64,000 bases of DNA from contig JAFQCI010000019.1 of the NCBI GenBank assembly GCA_017416505.1, positions 1-64,000 of the forward strand, in the 5' to 3' direction. Position numbers and translations under genes: made by a program. This DNA is from Lachnospiraceae bacterium. GTDB lineage: Bacteria; Bacillota_A; Clostridia; Lachnospirales; Lachnospiraceae. Under the pieces are notes generated by a model that worked only from the letters and a program-made list of their open reading frames with translations, made no database searches and was not told where the DNA came from. Shown in pieces: positions 7,635-17,115 of this stretch (within the stretch, counting starts at the first letter, position 1; each line of letters starts with the position of its first letter).

Positions 7635-10019
7635 CTATTCTACTCCTCTGTTAAAATGCCCACGAGTATATTCCCCTTTAAATTCAATCTCTTTGCCATC
7701 AAGCAATCCCAAAACAGCAAAGTTTACAATCTCTTTCACCTGCTTTGGTGATTCATTGGTAAACTCTAAACGATAATTTCTTATCTTTTTTTGTTCAAAA
7801 AAGTCTTCCTGGTCTAACAACATAATGGGTTTACTGTTAAAAATCAGATTATAACATAGTTCACACATCGGTAATACCAGCATTTTTTCATTTTTACGAT
7901 CCTTTAAATACAAATACTCCGGCACCTTCCGGCAACCTTTTGTATTTTTCTTTACACATTGCACGGATTTCATCAGTGGCAGTAAACCATATACCACCAT
8001 CTCATAATCTCCTCCCGGTAAGTCCCTTATTTCCTGCTTATTTAACTCATAAGGTAAGGTTGCCAGGGAATCCGGAAATAAATTTTTATGATAATCAAAT
8101 GCCATTTGATTATATTGATAACAAAAAGCACCATATACTATTTTTTTCTTATAGTGTTTGTTTTGTAAATATCCAATTTCTTCTGAATTTTCAACCAATA
8201 CTCCCTCAAACTTATCCGTATAGGCAAGCAGTTCCTCCAATAATGGTTCGTCTTTCTTACGTATTATCTCCGGAAGTGCAAGATACCATGCTTTATTTCC
8301 TGTATTAAAATCCAAATTCAAAAACCATTCTTTATTTCTTAATATCAATTCATAAGATAAATATATTTTTTTCACTTCTTTTATAGCAAGTATGGTTTCT
8401 AATTGTTCTTTTGTTCTTACTTTTGCAGAAAGAAGCTTTTCTGATATCTCATCTGAAGCCTGTTCTTTTTCCCTAGAAAAAGAAGGCATATTTTGTTCCG
8501 GCAACTGTCTTTTATGACTTTCGTATAGTTGCTCTTCCAACTTAATAACAGCCTGATTTCTTAGCTGCTTCATAAATTTCTTAGGTATAAAGGCATCTTT
8601 TGATAACTCAAGTTCAATTTGTGAAAAATCAAAGTTCAAATTTCCTGTTTTTTGAATCAGTTGAAGTATCTCTTCCCTCTGTGTAGGAAGCTGGTTCGCT
8701 TTTTCTACAACAAAATCTGTAAGACTTACTTTGATAGAATCATATTCCACTTCAAAAACAGCCGGCTTTCCTACGATTAAAGATACTTTCGCCTTACATT
8801 GATTTTTAGGAAACTGACCTTTTAATTCACTTATTTTTTCCACCAGCATATTATTTCTGGTTCGATAAATCTTATCTCCCACCTTAAGTTCTTTCAAATT
8901 CATCGCATTTAACCATAATAATTCCCCTGTTTCACAAGCGACGGGCGAAGTCAAGGTCACTTCTTTCTTCTTTGCTTTTATGGTAAATACATCCTGCTTT
9001 TCAACTTTAACCTGTGGATGAAAGCCAATCTGATTTTTATTCATTTTCTCGATGCTTCCAACATAAACTCCGATATGATTCGGTACTTCCATGGACATCA
9101 TTTTTTTGCCATTATAATTTTCATAATAACCTTCCGTAAAACCGCCACGATTATAGATATCCATTAATTCCTGCTTGTCTTCCGCAGAAACTTGAATGTT
9201 TCCTGTTTTTTCAAACTGGTCTACATATTTTCGATATTTGCTGGTAACTAAAGCCACATATTCCGGCTTTTTCATTCTTCCCTCGATTTTTAAGGAATCT
9301 GCTCCAGCAAGAATCAATTTATCTAAATTTTCTAAGCCATATAAATCCTTAGGACTTAACAGATAAGCTTCCTTTTCATTACTAATCATTCCCTTCTCAT
9401 CAAAAGCCTGATAAGGAAGCCTGCAAGGTTGAGCACAACGTCCTCTGTTACCACTTCTTCCACCTATCATACTGCTAAGAAGACATTGACCAGAATAACA
9501 ATAACATAATGCACCATGAACAAAAACCTCCACTTCCAGTCCTGTGGCATCTTTGATAGCTCGGATTTCCTCAAAAGAAAGTTCCCTTGCTGGTACGATA
9601 CGACTTGCCCCTAAAGATTTCGCAAGCATTGCCGAAGAAACTCCTGTTACCGTTGCCTGGGTGCTGATATGCAAATCCATTTCCGGAAAATTTTTTCTCA
9701 CATAAGAAGCCACACCAAAATCCTGGACAATCACTGCATCCAAACCGTGTTCATATGGCTTTCTTAAATATTCATATAATTCCCTGGTTTCGGATTCTTT
9801 TAACAAGGTATTCACCGTCAGATATAATTTTTTACCATGCAGGTGAACAAAATTTAATGCCCTGATTAATTCCTCCTGATTAAAATTAGAAGCATAGGCT
9901 CTGGCTCCAAATTTATCTCCCCCAAGGTATACCGCATCTGCGCCCGAAAAAATTGCTGCCTCTAATGCTTCAAAGGAACCACAGGGTGCTAATACTTCTA
10001 CTTTTTTCTCCATATTCAT
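7635..10019 (-). CDS. Peptidase U32 family protein (RlhA/TrhP type)
   Basis: About 794 residues. The N-terminal U32 domain shows the signature EVFVHGALCYCYSGQC followed by a GRCAQPCRLPY cysteine motif, which in this family may hold an iron-sulfur cluster. Characterised relatives hydroxylate RNA bases (RlhA on 23S rRNA, TrhP on tRNA); older annotation calls them collagenase-like proteases. A DUF3656-like region follows. The long C-terminal part holds another cysteine pair (MCELCY). Start chosen at the ATG at 10019, after AGGTGGG; an ATG at 10013 is as good, and one at 10046 has no ribosome site. It sits between zapA and the SEDS gene. Confidence 0.88.
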   Translation of the reverse strand: MNMEKKVEVLAPCGSFEALEAAIFSGADAVYLGGDKFGARAYASNFNQEELIRALNFVHLHGKKLYLTVNTLLKESETRELYEYLRKPYEHGLDAVIVQDFGVASYVRKNFPEMDLHISTQATVTGVSSAMLAKSLGASRIVPARELSFEEIRAIKDATGLEVEVFVHGALCYCYSGQCLLSSMIGGRSGNRGRCAQPCRLPYQAFDEKGMISNEKEAYLLSPKDLYGLENLDKLILAGADSLKIEGRMKKPEYVALVTSKYRKYVDQFEKTGNIQVSAEDKQELMDIYNRGGFTEGYYENYNGKKMMSMEVPNHIGVYVGSIEKMNKNQIGFHPQVKVEKQDVFTIKAKKKEVTLTSPVACETGELLWLNAMNLKELKVGDKIYRTRNNMLVEKISELKGQFPKNQCKAKVSLIVGKPAVFEVEYDSIKVSLTDFVVEKANQLPTQREEILQLIQKTGNLNFDFSQIELELSKDAFIPKKFMKQLRNQAVIKLEEQLYESHKRQLPEQNMPSFSREKEQASDEISEKLLSAKVRTKEQLETILAIKEVKKIYLSYELILRNKEWFLNLDFNTGNKAWYLALPEIIRKKDEPLLEELLAYTDKFEGVLVENSEEIGYLQNKHYKKKIVYGAFCYQYNQMAFDYHKNLFPDSLATLPYELNKQEIRDLPGGDYEMVVYGLLPLMKSVQCVKKNTKGCRKVPEYLYLKDRKNEKMLVLPMCELCYNLIFNSKPIMLLDQEDFFEQKKIRNYRLEFTNESPKQVKEIVNFAVLGLLDGKEIEFKGEYTRGHFNRGVE

Positions 10020-10075
10020 ATTCCCACCTAATCCACCTAAAATCATTCAAACATAGCCTGATATTCTAGTTCTTT

Positions 10076-10489
10076 TTAATCTTCTACGAATTTAAATTCT
10101 ATCTGTCCCTCGTTTAATTTCTTTACTTCTTTTTGTAAGGACTTTACTTCTGACTTATACTGGTCTGCTAATTTTTTTGTGGATTCTTCCTTCATCTTAA
10201 TGTCAATATTTTCATGACGTAAATCAAAGATAATTTTATCTTTTTCCTTCATTTCAGCTTCATACAAGGATATCTTATCTTTCATTTTCATATATTCATC
10301 TACAATGTTTACAGAAAGCATAATATTTTGATAATCCATAGACATCTTATCAAATCCAGGAATCTCATTCATTTCCTCAAATTTAGCATTTAAATAGGAT
10401 ACCACTTTTTGTATATATTCTTCGGATTCTGTAGCACACAATGTATATAATTTTTTATTGATGATAACCTGCATCTCTTTTTTCTCCAT
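10076..10489 (-). CDS. zapA: Cell division protein ZapA
   Basis: About 137 residues. The first 90 match the ZapA fold (MQVIINKKLYTLCATESEEYIQ..., then an aliphatic region with VNIVDEYMK), and the rest is a coiled coil. ZapA crosslinks FtsZ filaments at the division site. The start is the ATG at 10489 because GGAGGG lies just upstream; the longer TTG start would include that site. It follows ruvB by 18 bp and precedes the U32 gene, so it belongs to the ruvAB transcript. Confidence 0.9.
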   Translation of the reverse strand: MEKKEMQVIINKKLYTLCATESEEYIQKVVSYLNAKFEEMNEIPGFDKMSMDYQNIMLSVNIVDEYMKMKDKISLYEAEMKEKDKIIFDLRHENIDIKMKEESTKKLADQYKSEVKSLQKEVKKLNEGQIEFKFVED

Positions 10490-10507
10490 AAAGGTTCCCT
10501 CCAAATC

Positions 10508-11515
10508 TTATTCTTTATCATAGGCATATCCAAAATGCTCATAAGCTGCCTTCGTAGCCACTCTGCCTCTTGGGGTTCTTTGAAGCAACCCGTTTTGAAT
10601 CAAATATGGTTCATACACTTCTTCTATAGTACCGGAATCTTCCCCAATAGAAGCTGCAAGAGTATCCAGTCCTACAGGTTTTCCCATAAATTTCTGCACC
10701 ATGGTCTGAATAATCAAGCGGTCGATATTATCAAGTCCCAGAGAATCCACTTCCAAACGGTCCAAAGCTTCTTTTGCAATAAATAAATCAATATGCCCCT
10801 GATTCTCTAATTGGGCAAAATCCCTTACTCTTTTTAATAAACGATTCGCAAGTCTTGGGGTTCCTCTTGAACGTTTCGCAATTTCAACAGCCCCTTGCTC
10901 ATCTATAGTTACATTTAATAAAGCAGAGGTTCTTACAATAATCTTAGTCAATTCCTCTAAGGTATAGAATTCCAAACGGTTTACCACACCAAATCTATCT
11001 CTTAGTGGAGCTGTCAGCATACCTGCTCTGGTAGTGGCACCCACCAGGGTAAATTTCGGCAGGTCCAAACGGATAGACTTCGCCGCCGCACCCTTTCCTA
11101 TCACAATATCAATAGCATAATCCTCCATGGCAGGATAAAGAACTTCTTCCACCTGTCGATTCAAACGATGAATTTCATCAATAAATAACACATCCGAATC
11201 TGACAGATTATTCAGTATCGCAGCCAAATCTCCGGCTTTTTCAATGGCAGGACCGGAAGTAATCTTTAGATTTGCACCCATTTCATTGGCAATAATACCT
11301 GCCAAAGTGGTTTTTCCAAGTCCCGGAGGGCCATATAACAATACATGGTCTAAAGCTTCTCCACGATTTTTCGCTGCCTCAATAAAGATTTTTAAATTAT
11401 TTTTCGCCTTTGATTGTCCGATATAATCAGAAAGTAACTGAGGTCTTAGTTTATTTTCAATTTTTATATCTTCTTCCATAAACTCTGTTGAAATCATTCT
11501 ATCGTTTTTCATCAT
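10508..11515 (-). CDS. ruvB: Holliday junction branch migration helicase RuvB
   Basis: 335 residues, the normal length. It is the hexameric AAA+ motor that pulls DNA through RuvA at Holliday junctions. Visible motifs are Walker [11 protein letters not shown], Walker [12 protein letters not shown], the sensor GATTRAG, an arginine-finger region RGTPR, and the C-terminal winged helix with RTPRGRVAT. It begins 22 bp after ruvA ends, with GAGGG before a double ATG. Confidence 0.98.
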   Translation of the reverse strand: MMKNDRMISTEFMEEDIKIENKLRPQLLSDYIGQSKAKNNLKIFIEAAKNRGEALDHVLLYGPPGLGKTTLAGIIANEMGANLKITSGPAIEKAGDLAAILNNLSDSDVLFIDEIHRLNRQVEEVLYPAMEDYAIDIVIGKGAAAKSIRLDLPKFTLVGATTRAGMLTAPLRDRFGVVNRLEFYTLEELTKIIVRTSALLNVTIDEQGAVEIAKRSRGTPRLANRLLKRVRDFAQLENQGHIDLFIAKEALDRLEVDSLGLDNIDRLIIQTMVQKFMGKPVGLDTLAASIGEDSGTIEEVYEPYLIQNGLLQRTPRGRVATKAAYEHFGYAYDKE

Positions 11516-11536
11516 TTTCCCTCTTCATCCTTTATC

Positions 11537-12136
11537 CTACAATGCCTTTTTTAGTGCTTCTTTAATTAAAGCATCTACGGATAAATTCTCCTTATCTTTT
11601 ACCGCATTTACTGCCCGGAATGCTTCTGTATTGGAATATCCTAATGAAACCATTGCCATAATTGCATCATTCACCCCGTCGGAATGAGTGCTGGAAGCCT
11701 TAACATCCAGCCCGGTTTCCTCTTCTTCATAGGAAAGTGTAATCTTATCCTTTAACTCAATTAAAATTCTTTGAGCTCCTTTTAAACCAATTCCCTGAGC
11801 CTTAGTTAATGCTTTCGCATCCTGACTCATAATAGCTATCTTAAATTCATCCACGGTCAAATAAGATAGAATGGACAATGCCGCTTTAGGTCCAATTCCG
11901 CTAATGGTAATCAGCAATTCAAATACATTCAATTCCTCCCAAGTCGTAAATCCAAAAAGACTAATTTCGTCCTCTCTGACATACTGATGGGTATATATCT
12001 TCACTTTTTCATGTAAATTGGGCAGATTTTGAATCACAGTCTGAGGAACTTTAATCAAATAACCAACACCGTAAGCCTCCACTACGATTTGTTCTTTCAT
12101 AACACCTTCTAAACTTCCATTAATATATGCAATCAT
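11537..12136 (-). CDS. ruvA: Holliday junction DNA-binding protein RuvA
   Basis: 199 residues. The start is the ATG at 12136, five bases after GGAGGATTTC, giving the family's usual opening MIAYINGSL; a longer frame to 12181 has no ribosome site. Domain I is an OB fold, domain II carries two helix-hairpin-helix motifs (ISGIGPKAAL and AQGIGLKGAQ), and domain III ends in the RuvB-binding three-helix bundle (VNDAIMAMVSLGYS). First gene of the ruvA-ruvB-zapA run, read from a promoter at 12287-12315. Confidence 0.97.
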   Translation of the reverse strand: MIAYINGSLEGVMKEQIVVEAYGVGYLIKVPQTVIQNLPNLHEKVKIYTHQYVREDEISLFGFTTWEELNVFELLITISGIGPKAALSILSYLTVDEFKIAIMSQDAKALTKAQGIGLKGAQRILIELKDKITLSYEEEETGLDVKASSTHSDGVNDAIMAMVSLGYSNTEAFRAVNAVKDKENLSVDALIKEALKKAL

Positions 12137-12210
12137 GAAATCCTCCAAGAATAAATCTTTATCCGTCAATTGACCTTTCATTATAGAAACAGGTTATCAG
12201 AAAGTAAATT

Positions 12211-12231
12211 TGGTGCTGTCTGTACAGTAAC
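12211..12231. repeat. 21-bp copy of the repeat at 121-141
   Basis: The 21 bases are identical to positions 121-141 (TGGTGCTGTC then TGTACAGTAAC). The copy lies in the leader of the ruvAB transcript, between its promoter and the ruvA start. Confidence 0.85.
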
Positions 12232-12286
12232 ATAAATTTACATAACCATCTTTCTGTGATTTAGGTCGTGAAACATCTTCCGTTAA

Positions 12287-12315
12287 ATTATATCATTGAA
12301 ATGCTAAAAAGCCAA
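12287..12315 (-). promoter_or_regulatory. Promoter of ruvAB
   Basis: On the minus strand, TTGGCT (12310-12315) and TATAAT (12287-12292) are 17 bp apart, a good sigma-A match. The leader of about 145 nt then passes through the repeat at 12211-12231 before ruvA. Confidence 0.75.
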
Positions 12316-12355
12316 CTACTTCTCGCCTTAAAGTACTAATACTATTTTCCTTAAT

Positions 12356-12388
12356 GTTACTGTACACTCGTACCTCGTGAACAGTAAC
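12356..12388. repeat. 33-bp palindromic intergenic repeat
   Basis: GTTACTGT and ACAGTAAC enclose a core that contains the direct repeat CTCGT-ACCTCGT. The same 33-bp layout occurs at 58010-58042, and without its first two bases at 1-31. This copy sits between the YprB-like gene and the ruvAB promoter. Confidence 0.8.
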
Positions 12389-12409
12389 TTCTTAATAACT
12401 ACAGTTAAT

Positions 12410-13459
12410 TCACAGGTGAACAATGACCCTTAATACACTTTTTATATATTCATACTGTTTTTTCGAATCTTTAAAACTGTCTACCGGAAAATAAGTTTCT
12501 TTCTCCTTGTAATTTAACTGAAAAACAGGTTCAAAAATAGGTTCATATTGTTTTAAAAAGACACCTTCTTTTAATACGAAACAGTTTTTCGCAGTACATT
12601 TTTCTTTATTTGCAACATCCACAAAAGCTGCAACACTTTTATGAATTACCATATTTTCATGAGGAAGATAATAATAATCTTTATAATTTTCATAATAATA
12701 TTTTAAACTTCCAGAATAAAGAGGAAGGTTTAATTCTCCCTGCCCGGCATAAAAGGAATAAAGAATTTCCAATTTTTCTCCTTGAACCAATTTCGGAAAG
12801 GAATAAGAAAATTTTATTCGAATTCTAAGATATTTATCTGTAACTTGGCTCTCAACTATTTGAAATCCGTCCTCAAGGCAATATTTCAAATCTACTATTT
12901 GGGTAAGTGCTGTCAAATGTATAATATCAAAATAATTGTGTTGCAATAACATCTCCTCTTTTTCCTTTGTAGGAGAATTTAAATAGCTTTTATATATTGG
13001 AATTAAAGATTTCCCGTTTTCCTGCTCTTTTCGCTCCATTAAAAAGAATTGCTCCACTGTAGGTAATTTCAAATCATTCAAGTTTAAAAAATTCTTATAG
13101 GGTCTGATTTCACGGTATAAATCCACCTGCTCTTTTTCTAAAAGTGAGGAAGAAAGTCCATATTTCTTCGCTTTTTCCTCTAAAAAAGGCAAATCAAAAC
13201 TAAGTCCATTATAATGAATCAAAGATGTAAAGGATTCAGAAAAGGATAGAAAATCCTCTAATATCACCTCTTCTTTTCCATCATCACAAAACCATTGTAA
13301 AAGAATAAATTCTTCCTCTTTTACATACCCGGCACCGATTAAATATAACTTTTCTCTTTCACGGTGAAACCCTGTTGTTTCAATATCAAACAATAATCCA
13401 TTCTTCCATTTTCCACACAAGCATTCCGGAACTTTCGTTTTATATTCTATTTTCTTCAA
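12410..13459 (-). CDS. YprB-like ribonuclease H-fold exonuclease
   Basis: 349 residues. The N-terminal half is an RNase H-like DEDD exonuclease domain: LLFDIETTG (D and E of motif I, near residues 25-27), IHYNGLSFDLPFL (motif II) and NYFDIIHL (motif III aspartate). This is the YprB family, often beside helicase genes in Firmicutes. The C-terminal 150 residues have no motif I recognise. It probably cuts nucleic acid in the cytoplasm; substrate unknown. The ATG at 13459 sits in an A-rich context without a strong Shine-Dalgarno sequence. Confidence 0.8.
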   Translation of the reverse strand: MKKIEYKTKVPECLCGKWKNGLLFDIETTGFHREREKLYLIGAGYVKEEEFILLQWFCDDGKEEVILEDFLSFSESFTSLIHYNGLSFDLPFLEEKAKKYGLSSSLLEKEQVDLYREIRPYKNFLNLNDLKLPTVEQFFLMERKEQENGKSLIPIYKSYLNSPTKEKEEMLLQHNYFDIIHLTALTQIVDLKYCLEDGFQIVESQVTDKYLRIRIKFSYSFPKLVQGEKLEILYSFYAGQGELNLPLYSGSLKYYYENYKDYYYLPHENMVIHKSVAAFVDVANKEKCTAKNCFVLKEGVFLKQYEPIFEPVFQLNYKEKETYFPVDSFKDSKKQYEYIKSVLRVIVHL

Positions 13460-13520
13460 ATTCTATCACCTAATTTATCATTAACCTAAAGGGCTTTCCC
13501 TTTATTCATCCTATTGCACT

Positions 13521-13578
13521 GAAAAAAGAAATCCCCTTATAGCAAATAATATATCTACTATCTGCCATAAGAGGAATT
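13521..13578 (-). terminator. Terminator after cheR
   Basis: On the minus strand TCCTCTTAT-G-GCA pairs with TGC-T-ATAAGGGGA across a loop of about 18 nt, followed by TTTCTTTTTT. It ends the cheR transcript. Confidence 0.8.
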
Positions 13579-13608
13579 ATTGATAAAACTGCTACCATTA
13601 TCCAAAAG

Positions 13609-14385
13609 TTATAACTTTTGATAAAAGAATGGTTTTACACTCTTAAAATTTAACTCCTGCGCCTGGATAATCTGTTCTGTACTTCCCACGAACAAAATAC
13701 CCTCTTTCTTTAACGCTGCATTAAATTTTTTATAAATCTCATATTTTGCTTCTTCTGTAAAATAAATCAAAACATTTCGACATACAATCAAATCACAATC
13801 TTTTAAATATGGGTCCTTTAATAAGTTATGTTGTGAAAATTCAACACACTTCTTAACGGAATCATCGATTTTAAATGCTTTATCATTAATCTTTTTGAAA
13901 AACTTATCTCTAAATTCCGAAGGTAATCCAATCAAGCTTTTATCAGAATAAATACCCATTCTGGCTTTATCTAAAATCTGTGTATCAATGTCTGTCGCAT
14001 AAATCTTAATCTTATTCAAAGGAAGATACTTGCTTAGTAACATTACCAAAGAATAAGGCTCATCTCCTGTAGAACAAGCAGCACTCCATATCTTTAGCTG
14101 ACCTGTCTTTTTTATTAATTCTGGTAAGAACACAGTTTCTAATACTTTCCATTGTTCAGGGTTTCGATAAAATTCAGACACATTGATTGTTAAGTATGCA
14201 ACAAAACTATCATATAATGCCTTATCTTTCTCAATCGCCTTTACAAATTCTTCGTAACCTTTAAACCCGTGCTTACTAATCAATGCATCGATTCTTCGTT
14301 TCATCTGTCGTTCTTTATAAGAACTTAAATCAATTGCCGTTAAACGAAATATCTGACTTTTAAAAAACTCGTAATCATATGCCAA
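13609..14385 (-). CDS. cheR: CheR-type protein-glutamate methyltransferase
   Basis: 258 residues. It methylates receptor glutamates with S-adenosylmethionine during chemotactic adaptation. The N-terminal helical domain includes QMKRRIDALI, typical of CheR. The SAM-binding core shows IWSAACSTGDEPYSL, YATDID, and CRNVLIYF followed by GSTEQI near the end. The start is TTG at 14385, seven bases after GAGGT. No other chemotaxis genes are nearby, so its partner receptors lie elsewhere. A strong stem (GCCTGC/GCAGGC, 14430-14455) with no T-run lies in its leader. Confidence 0.92.
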   Translation of the reverse strand: MAYDYEFFKSQIFRLTAIDLSSYKERQMKRRIDALISKHGFKGYEEFVKAIEKDKALYDSFVAYLTINVSEFYRNPEQWKVLETVFLPELIKKTGQLKIWSAACSTGDEPYSLVMLLSKYLPLNKIKIYATDIDTQILDKARMGIYSDKSLIGLPSEFRDKFFKKINDKAFKIDDSVKKCVEFSQHNLLKDPYLKDCDLIVCRNVLIYFTEEAKYEIYKKFNAALKKEGILFVGSTEQIIQAQELNFKSVKPFFYQKL

Positions 14386-14497
14386 AGCTAATACCTCATA
14401 ATCAACTTTTTTATATTGATGCCTGCCCTATCATCTATAGAGCAGGCATACACATTTCTACATGATCCGTTACTGTTTATAAAATAATCAATAACTA

Positions 14498-16426
14498 TTA
14501 TTCTTCTGTTGCTTCTTCTGCAGTTTCTTCTGATTCATCAGCTAATAAAGCTTTCATGCTTAAGCTGATTTTCTTTTCATCTGCCTTGAAATCTACAACC
14601 TTAGCAGTAATTTCTTGTCCAACTTTTAATTCATCTGATGGTTTTTCAATATGATTCTTAGAAATCTGAGATACATGTAATAATGCATCTACTCCGGATT
14701 CTAATTCAACGAATGCACCAAAGTCAGTCATTCTTGCAACTTTACCAGTTACAACATTACCTACTGCATATTTTTCAGAAGCAGTAATCCATGGATTGCT
14801 GTCTTCAAACTTTAAGCTAAGTGCAATCTTTTCACCTTGAATATCTTTAATTAAAGCCTTTACAGTATCTCCTACTTTGTAAAGTTTCTTAGGATTTTCA
14901 ACTCTTCCCCAAGACATTTCTGAAATGTGTAATAATCCGTCTGCTCCACCTAAATCGATGAATACACCGAAATCAGTTACGTTCTTAACAGTACCTTCTA
15001 CTGTCATACCAACAGAAATCTTAGCGAATAATTCTTTTTGCTTTTCAGCTTTTTGAGCCACTAATAATTGCTTTCTATCACCAATGACTCTCTTTCTACG
15101 AGGATTGAATTCACTGATAACAAATTCAATTTCCTGACCAGCATATTTTTCAAGATTCTTTTCATAAGTATCTGAAACAAGGCTTGCTGGGATAAATACA
15201 GATGCTTCATCAACAATTACGCTTAAACCGCCAGTTAATACCTGAGCAACCTTTGCTTTTAATACTTCTTTGTTTTCAAAAGCTTCTTCTAATCTCTTAT
15301 TACCTTTATCTGCAGCTAATCTCTTATATGTTAATAAAACCTGACCTTCGCCATCGTTCACTTTAAGAACCTTAGCTTCCATGGTATCCCCAACCTTAAC
15401 TTCATTTCTTAAGTCAACATTTGGTGTGTTAGTATATTCACTTCTGGTAATGATACCGTCTGCCTTAAAGCCAATATTTAAGATAATTTCATCTTCTTTT
15501 ACATCGATGATAGTACCTTCCACAACCTCCCCGTTTCTAATTGTTTTTAGACTTTCATCTAACATTTGTTCAAAGCTTAATTCTTCTGACATGCTATTAT
15601 GAACCTCCTTAATAATATAATTTGGGGTTGAAGCCCCTGCCGTAATACCTACGCTACTAACGGATTCAAAAGATGTCAAATCCAGGTCAACAAGTGTCTG
15701 TATATAGTAAGTATTCGCACATTCTTTTCCACTAATTTCAAATAGCTTTTGTGTGTTTGAACTATTCTTCCCACCAATCACAATCATGGCATCCACACGG
15801 GAAGCTAAACTTCTAGCCTCTTCCTGACGCTCCTTCGTAGCATTGCAAATGGTATTAAAAACACTTATATCATAACCCTTTTTAGAAATAATTTCAACAA
15901 GAAGTTTAAATTTATTGTAATTAAACGTCGTTTGTGACACAATGCACAATTTTTTATTCACATTTTTGGTAAAATTTTCTGCTTGTTTTTCATTCTCAAT
16001 AACATAAACTTCGCCTACACACCAGCTACAAATTCCTTCTACTTCCGGATGCGTTGGATTACCTATAATTATTATAGTATTTCCTTTTTCACTCTCTTCT
16101 AGCACAATTTTATGAATTTTTTTTACAAAAGGACAGGTTGCATCTACCAGTTTTAAACCTTGCTCTTGGATTTTTTCGCAAACATCTTTAGTAACACCGT
16201 GGGCACGTATTACAATAGAACCTTCTTTTATATTTTCAAGTTCCTCTTTTTCTTTTATCACGTGAACTCCCTTTTTCTCTAAATCCTGAACCACCTGTTC
16301 ATTATGGATAATAGGTCCATAGGTATATACCACATCATTTTTTTCTATCTCCTGATAAACCGTATCCACTGCCCTTTTTACACCAAAACAAAACCCCGCT
16401 GTTTTCGCTACTTCAACCTTCAACAT
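14498..16426 (-). CDS. ispH-rpsA: Fused IspH and 30S ribosomal protein S1
   Basis: 642 residues, a fusion well known in Clostridia. Residues 1-280 are IspH, which reduces HMBPP to IPP and DMAPP in the MEP isoprenoid pathway; the three cluster cysteines are in GFCFGVKRAV, DATCPFVKK and NTICNATKE. Residues 300-625 hold four S1 RNA-binding domains (GFKADGIITRSE, then VFIPASLVSD, GVFIDLGGADGLLHISEMSWG, and GAFVELESGVDALLHVSQIS). The tail is acidic. It overlaps no gene and ends in a single frame with no break between the halves. It follows cmk by 4 bp, so membrane lipid supply and translation share one transcript. Confidence 0.96.
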   Translation of the reverse strand: MLKVEVAKTAGFCFGVKRAVDTVYQEIEKNDVVYTYGPIIHNEQVVQDLEKKGVHVIKEKEELENIKEGSIVIRAHGVTKDVCEKIQEQGLKLVDATCPFVKKIHKIVLEESEKGNTIIIIGNPTHPEVEGICSWCVGEVYVIENEKQAENFTKNVNKKLCIVSQTTFNYNKFKLLVEIISKKGYDISVFNTICNATKERQEEARSLASRVDAMIVIGGKNSSNTQKLFEISGKECANTYYIQTLVDLDLTSFESVSSVGITAGASTPNYIIKEVHNSMSEELSFEQMLDESLKTIRNGEVVEGTIIDVKEDEIILNIGFKADGIITRSEYTNTPNVDLRNEVKVGDTMEAKVLKVNDGEGQVLLTYKRLAADKGNKRLEEAFENKEVLKAKVAQVLTGGLSVIVDEASVFIPASLVSDTYEKNLEKYAGQEIEFVISEFNPRRKRVIGDRKQLLVAQKAEKQKELFAKISVGMTVEGTVKNVTDFGVFIDLGGADGLLHISEMSWGRVENPKKLYKVGDTVKALIKDIQGEKIALSLKFEDSNPWITASEKYAVGNVVTGKVARMTDFGAFVELESGVDALLHVSQISKNHIEKPSDELKVGQEITAKVVDFKADEKKISLSMKALLADESEETAEEATEE

Positions 16427-16430
16427 ACCT

Positions 16431-17093
16431 TTATGCCCTTTCTTTTACCATCTGAATAATGGCATTTACCACCTCTTCAATATTCATATCAGAAGTATCC
16501 AATAAAACAGCATCCTCTGCCTGCTTTAAAGGAGCAATTTCACGATTCATATCGCGATAATCTCTTTCCTGAATGGATGCTTCTAATTCTGCTAAATCGC
16601 ATTCCATTCCTTTTTCCACCATTTCATCATAACGTCTTTTCGCTCTTACTCCAACTGAGGCTGTTAAATAAATTTTCAACTCGGCATTTGGTAAAACACA
16701 GGTACCAATATCCCTTCCATCCATTAAAACATTATGTTCCTTTGCCAAATCCCGTTGTAAAGATAATAATTTTTCTCTTACCTCAGGAATCGTAGAAATC
16801 GAAGAAGTCATCTGACTCACTTCTTCATTACGAATCAATGCAGAAACATCTTCTCCATTTAAATAAACGTGTTGTTCTCCATTTTCATAAGCTATGGTTA
16901 CATGAATTTCCGGTAACAATGGTATGATTTTATCTGTTTCTTCTGCTTTTACCTGCTTCCGAATGAAATACAATGCCATACTTCGATACATGGCTCCTGT
17001 ATCTACATAAATAAAATCTAATTCCTTTGCTACTTTCTTTGCAATGGTACTTTTTCCGGCTCCTGCCGGGCCATCGATTGCAATATTAAACAT
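16431..17093 (-). CDS. cmk: Cytidylate kinase
   Basis: 220 residues, the normal length. It phosphorylates CMP and dCMP with ATP. The P-loop is GPAGAGKSTIAKK at residues 8-20, the substrate region keeps YVDTGAMYR and DGRDIGTCVLP, and the lid shows RAKRRYDE. It lies between the flavoprotein gene (23 bp) and ispH-rpsA (4 bp); a cmk-ispH-rpsA order is common in Clostridia. Confidence 0.97.
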   Translation of the reverse strand: MFNIAIDGPAGAGKSTIAKKVAKELDFIYVDTGAMYRSMALYFIRKQVKAEETDKIIPLLPEIHVTIAYENGEQHVYLNGEDVSALIRNEEVSQMTSSISTIPEVREKLLSLQRDLAKEHNVLMDGRDIGTCVLPNAELKIYLTASVGVRAKRRYDEMVEKGMECDLAELEASIQERDYRDMNREIAPLKQAEDAVLLDTSDMNIEEVVNAIIQMVKERA

Positions 17094-17115
17094 TTCTCAT
17101 TCCTTCTTTCTTTTA

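Noticed and set aside
14430..14455. GCCTGC/GCAGGC stem as a terminator of ispH-rpsA
   Set aside because: No T-run follows on either strand; it is more likely a leader structure of cheR or a transcript-end stabiliser.
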